In this document: one piece after another, positions 59,829 to 64,000 of the stretch
How the letters are laid out: every line of letters begins with the position of its first letter
Position numbering within the stretch: the first letter of the stretch is position 1
Source: Syntrophales bacterium
GTDB lineage: Bacteria; Desulfobacterota; Syntrophia; Syntrophales; UBA2210
Assembly: GCA_023228425.1 (NCBI GenBank)
Contig: JALOBE010000011.1
Location: 21,177 to 85,176, forward strand
Length of the DNA stretch: 64,000 nucleotides
Direction of reading: 5' to 3'
Made by a program: the position numbers and the translations under genes
The notes under the pieces: model-generated
Database searches by the model: none
What the model was told of the DNA's origin: nothing
The model's input: the letters and a program-made list of their open reading frames with translations, nothing else

Positions 59829-62800
59829 TAAAACTCCAGCCTGAAGCGTAGTCCGCCGCCGAAGACACCGGTGTTGTCCTGAAAGGCAGCGGCGAGGATA
59901 TGTTCGAGCAGCCGGTATTCCGTGGAAACCCGCTGAACCAGTTCACCCTGCTCTGTTTGAAAGGAATACTTGACGGCAAGCCGCCTGGACAGCTCCTTCC
60001 CGAGGGTAACCCTGAAACGGTCTGAAAACAGGTCACTTTCCGTGTCGATAGCCTCCACTTCGAAGATGTCCAGGCCCGTAGTCTGACGAACGTCTTCAGC
60101 CATGGCGGCATTGATGATAGAAGCCACCATGGCTGCCGTGGTCTGTGCCATGTCTCCGGAGCCGCCCGTCAGTTCGCGGGTTGTTTTTCCCGTCAACAAC
60201 AGTGACAGCAATTCCCCCTGCTCTTCCGGTGGTTCAGAGCTGAGGTTGAAGACGAGCAGGTCCGGTGGACCCGTCACGAGCAGTGTTATGCGCCGCTGGT
60301 TGATGGACACAGTGCTTTCTATGTCGAGGACAGCCTCTGTGCGGTAAGGGTTGAGGAAATCGACGACACCCTTCCGCACCGCGAACTCCCTGCGCTGATA
60401 ATAGATGGCTCCCGACCGGACGAAGATGCGGCCGTTGACAACGGGACGGGCCGGGGTTCCCGAGACGCGAAGGTCCGGCACGAGCTCCATGTGGGCGATG
60501 TTGTTGTTTACCAGCAGGGGAGTACGATGCCCTATGGAAAGGTTGACCGTCACGGAATCAAGGAGATCATCGGTCCGTGCCGGCGGCGGAGGAGCACCCC
60601 GGGCCGCGGACAAAACTGCGTCGGATATGTGGCGGAGGGTCACGTCCCGATAGTACAGCGCCTCGAGCAGGGTTATGTCGCCGGTCAGGTCAAAGCGCGC
60701 GTCCCTGCCTTTCAGTGAGAGAAACGCATGGAGACGGCCGTTCATCGTGTCGGGGATTTCGATGGGAATATCTCTGCCCTCCAGGGTCACGTCCATGACC
60801 GCGGGCTTCAGGTTCCGGAGAAGAACCGTCCCGTTCACTGCGACGGTTCCCGAGTCCATGAATCCCTGTATGCCGTCTATGGTCACGGTGGAGCCCCTGA
60901 AACGGATGGTCCCGTTAATGCCGTGGAAGACGGGTGAGATGACGGAGTAAACCCTGAACCCTCCGTTCCGGATAACCAGGTCGGCTGATATGTCCGGATC
61001 GGCGAGGGTCCCCGTGACGCGAGCGGAAAAAGCCGCCGATCCCGTCAGATCATCCAGGTCTTCCACGATACTGCCTGCCGGGGACAGGGGGAAGTCTCCC
61101 TCCGCCGCGATGGACAGGGGGCCGTCGAGATCGAGGCTGCCTTCCAGCGTGAGGTGCCGGCCATGGGACAGGTACAGGGTCGTTCGGGGAAGGGTGATTT
61201 CCTTCCGGTCGCAGGTGATCACCACATCCTCCGCCTTCAGGGAACCGAAGTCCGCGGATTCGATGAGAACGGATCGAAGTTCGGCACGGCCCGCGCTGTT
61301 GAGAGGATCGCCGGCGTTTCCCAGGACGTTCAGACGGGCCGTGAGGCGTCCTTCCATGTCGCTGAACCCCGCAATGTGGAACCAGGGGGCCAGGTCAAGG
61401 GCATCGCTTTCCAGCGTTGCCGAAAAGTCGCCGCTGTCAAGAACATAGGAGGCGTCGAGGGAAAAACCGGCCCTGGCCTGAAGGCGGACAATACCGTCCC
61501 GCAACCCCGCACCGGCGGTGCAATCGGTATGGGGTTGTCCGTTGAACGAGAGGTTCGTCAACGACAGTGTGCCGTCAATAACCGGATCCGCAAAGGTCCC
61601 CGAGCCGGTCATGTCGAAAAGAATCGTGCCGGTGACGTTTTTCGGGTTTTCTAAAATGTCCAGTGAGGAGAAAGAGATGCCGCGGGTGGAGGCGGCTCCC
61701 TGAAATGTCCGGTCCATGCCGATCCGGCCCGATCCTTCGATTGTCTCTCCCGGAGCGGTGACCGCTTGAAAGGACGTGACGGTAAGGCCCTGTTCTTCCA
61801 GGAGAGCGAACGCCCTGAAACTCCGGACGGACTGTAGCCCCGTCTCCAGATTATCGACTCGGATCTCAAGTCTTGCCGAAGGCGCGTGAAGGGTTCCTCC
61901 CAGCATGGCCTCGACGGTTGCCGAACCTTTGAGTGGAGCCGCACCGAAGGCCGGGGCAAGCTTCTCGAGACGGGCTATGTTCAGACCGGCCGTCCCTTCG
62001 AGGGCTTCGGAAACCAGGTCGAGGGCTCCGGAGAGGCTGAAAAACTCCTCATCAGCCATGGCCAGTGAGGTTTCCACCGTCATTTTCCCCGCGCCGGCCG
62101 CCAGGTCCGATTGAAGTCTCAGGGACGGGAAAGGCTCTCCGCGGGGAAGACGCAGGCCGTCAAGGCGGACCGTCGCCTCCGCTTGTGCCGCGAGGCGTCC
62201 CGGATCGATTCCTCGCCCCCGGATGGTCATCGTCGACGTCAGCACCCCTTCGATATCAGCCGCCCCGGGGTGTATCTGTGCGAGGGGGCACGGTTCCTGC
62301 TCGAGCTCCAGCCGGTAGGCAAGGGCGTTCCAGGAGGATGTCCCGATGGAAGTCGTGAATCCTTCGGGGAAAACCTCCTTCACACTGACGATCCCGGTGA
62401 TTCGTGCCCGCAGTGTCCCGGCCCCGAGAACGACCGGGTCGATGAAAATCTCCCGGTCTTCCAGCCTGATCGAGCCGTCGATGAAGTCCGCCGGTGATTC
62501 CCCGGGATGGGCTGACCGCTGGTTTACCGAGAGAAGAATATGGGGGTTGTCCGGTCTGCCCCGGAGGAACGCCTTCGTCTCCAGAACGCCCGAAAGGATC
62601 GGATTCACCGATGTGACGCGCCCGAGCTCATCAAGGCACAGGCTAGTCTCCAGGGACAGATCCATGTCCGGATCGGTGAGCACCGATGTGACGCGGCCCC
62701 GCAAGAGCGCCCGAGATTCTTCCGTTTCCAGGAGCCAGGAGAGGTTTTCAAGATTCCCCCGATTCCAGGAGCCTTCCAGGGCCATGGTGGCAAGACTGTA

Positions 62801-63430
62801 CACCCTGTCGCCATCGTAAAACCGGGCCGTCGCAAGCGCCAGGCGAAGAAGAGCCCGCTCGTCCAGAAGATTGCCCCGGGCCCGAAGGGTTATACCTCCG
62901 GCTTCGAGACGTCCCGAGCCGGAAGGCAGCGCGAGGCTGAAAGAGCCGTCAACGAGCCGGGCCTCTTTGACAACAACGTTCCGGGGCATGATCGCACGTT
63001 CCGTACCACCACCGGTTGTTTCAGGGCCCCCTCCGACAGGCTCCAGCGCCCGCACAATGTCGATTCCGCCTTCTTCATCCATCGTCAGCACTGCCCAGGG
63101 TCGTTCGAGGGAAATCCATTTCAGGGTGATGACTCCGCGCACAAGATCGGAACGAGAGAAGAGGGCATGCAGACGGTCGAAACCGGCGATCTGCCGGTTG
63201 CCGGGATCGTGAAGCGAGAAGTTCAGGATTTCGAGTTCTCCACGCCACAGGGAGCAGCGTGCCTGTGACCAGGAGAGGGAGCCCGCAACGGCATCGTTTA
63301 TTCCGGATTGAACCAGCCGTTGACCGCGGTCACTCTCGAGAAAAAGGGATATCCCCGCAAGGACGGCTGTAACCGTGAGGAAGGCCGCCAGCGCTGTGAC
63401 AGCGACGGCGCGCCGGATCTTCTGCTTCAT
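59825..63430 (-). CDS. tamB: Translocation and assembly module protein TamB
   Basis: This very long (1201-residue) AsmA-like protein has an N-terminal membrane anchor (about residues 8-30) and repeated beta-strand segments throughout. The C-terminal DUF490 domain ends in G-L-R-F-R-L-E-F-Y. TamB spans the periplasm and helps phospholipid transport and outer-membrane assembly with TamA. The tamA start overlaps its stop. A LapA-domain gene lies 78 bp upstream in the same direction. Confidence 0.92.
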   Translation of the reverse strand: MKQKIRRAVAVTALAAFLTVTAVLAGISLFLESDRGQRLVQSGINDAVAGSLSWSQARCSLWRGELEILNFSLHDPGNRQIAGFDRLHALFSRSDLVRGVITLKWISLERPWAVLTMDEEGGIDIVRALEPVGGGPETTGGGTERAIMPRNVVVKEARLVDGSFSLALPSGSGRLEAGGITLRARGNLLDERALLRLALATARFYDGDRVYSLATMALEGSWNRGNLENLSWLLETEESRALLRGRVTSVLTDPDMDLSLETSLCLDELGRVTSVNPILSGVLETKAFLRGRPDNPHILLSVNQRSAHPGESPADFIDGSIRLEDREIFIDPVVLGAGTLRARITGIVSVKEVFPEGFTTSIGTSSWNALAYRLELEQEPCPLAQIHPGAADIEGVLTSTMTIRGRGIDPGRLAAQAEATVRLDGLRLPRGEPFPSLRLQSDLAAGAGKMTVETSLAMADEEFFSLSGALDLVSEALEGTAGLNIARLEKLAPAFGAAPLKGSATVEAMLGGTLHAPSARLEIRVDNLETGLQSVRSFRAFALLEEQGLTVTSFQAVTAPGETIEGSGRIGMDRTFQGAASTRGISFSSLDILENPKNVTGTILFDMTGSGTFADPVIDGTLSLTNLSFNGQPHTDCTAGAGLRDGIVRLQARAGFSLDASYVLDSGDFSATLESDALDLAPWFHIAGFSDMEGRLTARLNVLGNAGDPLNSAGRAELRSVLIESADFGSLKAEDVVITCDRKEITLPRTTLYLSHGRHLTLEGSLDLDGPLSIAAEGDFPLSPAGSIVEDLDDLTGSAAFSARVTGTLADPDISADLVIRNGGFRVYSVISPVFHGINGTIRFRGSTVTIDGIQGFMDSGTVAVNGTVLLRNLKPAVMDVTLEGRDIPIEIPDTMNGRLHAFLSLKGRDARFDLTGDITLLEALYYRDVTLRHISDAVLSAARGAPPPPARTDDLLDSVTVNLSIGHRTPLLVNNNIAHMELVPDLRVSGTPARPVVNGRIFVRSGAIYYQRREFAVRKGVVDFLNPYRTEAVLDIESTVSINQRRITLLVTGPPDLLVFNLSSEPPEEQGELLSLLLTGKTTRELTGGSGDMAQTTAAMVASIINAAMAEDVRQTTGLDIFEVEAIDTESDLFSDRFRVTLGKELSRRLAVKYSFQTEQGELVQRVSTEYRLLEHILAAAFQDNTGVFGGGLRFRLEFY

Positions 63431-63508
63431 AGTGCCATGCCGGTTCCGGGACGTGCCCGCCGGATGTGCCGTGAGGCCCGCATCCGGGTTGTTCGTTCTG
63501 TCTGCCTG

Positions 63509-63832
63509 TCAATCGGTTTTATCGACTGAAGGAGACGCCTGGAGAGACCGGGTTCCGGCAGAGACGGCGGCCTGTTCCGCTTCCAGTTTCCTGAGTTTCT
63601 TCGCGAGGTTCCGGTTCGTCCTCCAGAGGGAGAGCCGTTGCGAGCCGCCGACGGCCATGCCGACGATCATGCCGCCGATGATGCATCCGTACAGGAGCAG
63701 GTAGAGAGGAATCCTGATGCCGGTCAGGTCGAAATACCACGTGAGATCGACCGCTTCCTGGTTCTGGACCGCGAAGGTGGTAACAACGATAATGAGGATC
63801 AAAAAAACGATCACTTTAACGATCTTCCACAT
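63509..63832 (-). CDS. LapA-domain (DUF1049) membrane protein
   Basis: This 107-residue protein has two membrane helices (about 5-22 and 41-63) and a charged C-terminal coil, the usual LapA/LapB-type DUF1049 plan (V-Q-N-Q-E-A-V after helix 1). LapA works with LapB in lipopolysaccharide control in enterobacteria. Here the context is the tam genes. The frame extends upstream by 28 codons into a repeat element, but the ATG at 63832 behind aggaagag is preferred. Confidence 0.82.
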   Translation of the reverse strand: MWKIVKVIVFLILIIVVTTFAVQNQEAVDLTWYFDLTGIRIPLYLLLYGCIIGGMIVGMAVGGSQRLSLWRTNRNLAKKLRKLEAEQAAVSAGTRSLQASPSVDKTD

Positions 63833-63876
63833 GGGGTTCTCTTCCTTCCTCCGGTTGTGCGCAACGCACAGTCTTG

Positions 63877-64000
63877 ATGGCTTCGTAAAAAGTCCGGATG
63901 CTGCGTTGCGCTTCATCCTTCGTCACTGCGGCGTACCACTAAGTACGCCTCATTCCTCAGGATTTGCGCGCCTTGCCTGCGGAGCTTTTTACGAAGCCAT
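63877..64000. repeat. Palindromic interspersed element, copy C
   Basis: Perfect 16-bp inverted ends (atggcttcgtaaaaag at 63877-63892 and its complement at 63985-64000) enclose a core that closely matches copy A (gcggcgtacc, gtacgcctcattc, tcaggat, gcgcgcc). The window ends exactly at the element's end, so a longer outer repeat cannot be excluded. No open frame is present, so it is non-coding and non-autonomous. Confidence 0.8.

Overview
The window looks like a chromosomal segment of a GC-rich anaerobic deltaproteobacterium (Desulfobacterota), most likely Syntrophales-like. This is inferred from gene content: an F-type ATP synthase operon of the b'-b-delta-alpha-gamma-beta-epsilon type without a and c genes, a second complete V/A-type ATPase, an Mrp/Mbh-like cation antiporter module, and a polyhydroxyalkanoate-synthase/aldehyde dehydrogenase/enoate-reductase cluster. 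No rRNA, tRNA or CRISPR array was seen.

Layout. 109-5977 (+): F1 plus stator operon, ending at an intrinsic terminator. 6104-6382: a repeat cassette bounded by perfect 17-bp inverted repeats. 6706-14220 (-): ten-gene Mrp/Mbh-like antiporter operon with three NuoL/M/N-type pump subunits. 14482-21083 (+): housekeeping run pgpA-cinA-thpR-recA-recX-alaS. 21467-30523 (+): an RsbRD_N-like gene, a palindromic repeat element, then the V-type ATPase operon (H-C-I-K-F-E-A-B-D) closed by a strong terminator. 30580-33258 (+): a near-consensus promoter followed by radical SAM, HAD and HisF-like genes.

33562-49325: a putative mobile defence island of about 15.7 kb, flanked by identical 16-bp direct repeats (TGAGGCACTATTTCAT). 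It holds one tightly coupled operon behind one good promoter: small HTH regulator, SNF2 helicase with DUF3883, PHP-SMC-type ATPase, Schlafen/AlbA_2 protein, DUF1156 DNA methyltransferase, overcoming-lysogenization-type AAA ATPase with a broken DUF4276 partner, and a HEPN-DUF499 ATPase. The likely logic (inference) is self-marking by methylation, DNA sensing or translocation by the helicase and ATPases, and DNA and RNA cleavage by the PHP, Schlafen-like and HEPN parts. It does not match BREX or DISARM gene sets. It is the best candidate here for an under-described system. The right repeat ends inside the -35 box of the phaC promoter, and both edges carry remnants of broken genes.

49453-56113 (+): carbon-storage/lipid cluster of PHA synthase, broken membrane protein, class 3 aldehyde dehydrogenase, patatin phospholipase and an Old-Yellow-Enzyme/FAD reductase. 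56425-63832 (-): a small membrane protein and then an outer-membrane assembly group (LapA-domain protein, TamB, TamA-like Omp85). A palindromic repeat related to the element at 21918-22072 closes the window at 63877-64000, and a partial copy lies at 56229-56281.
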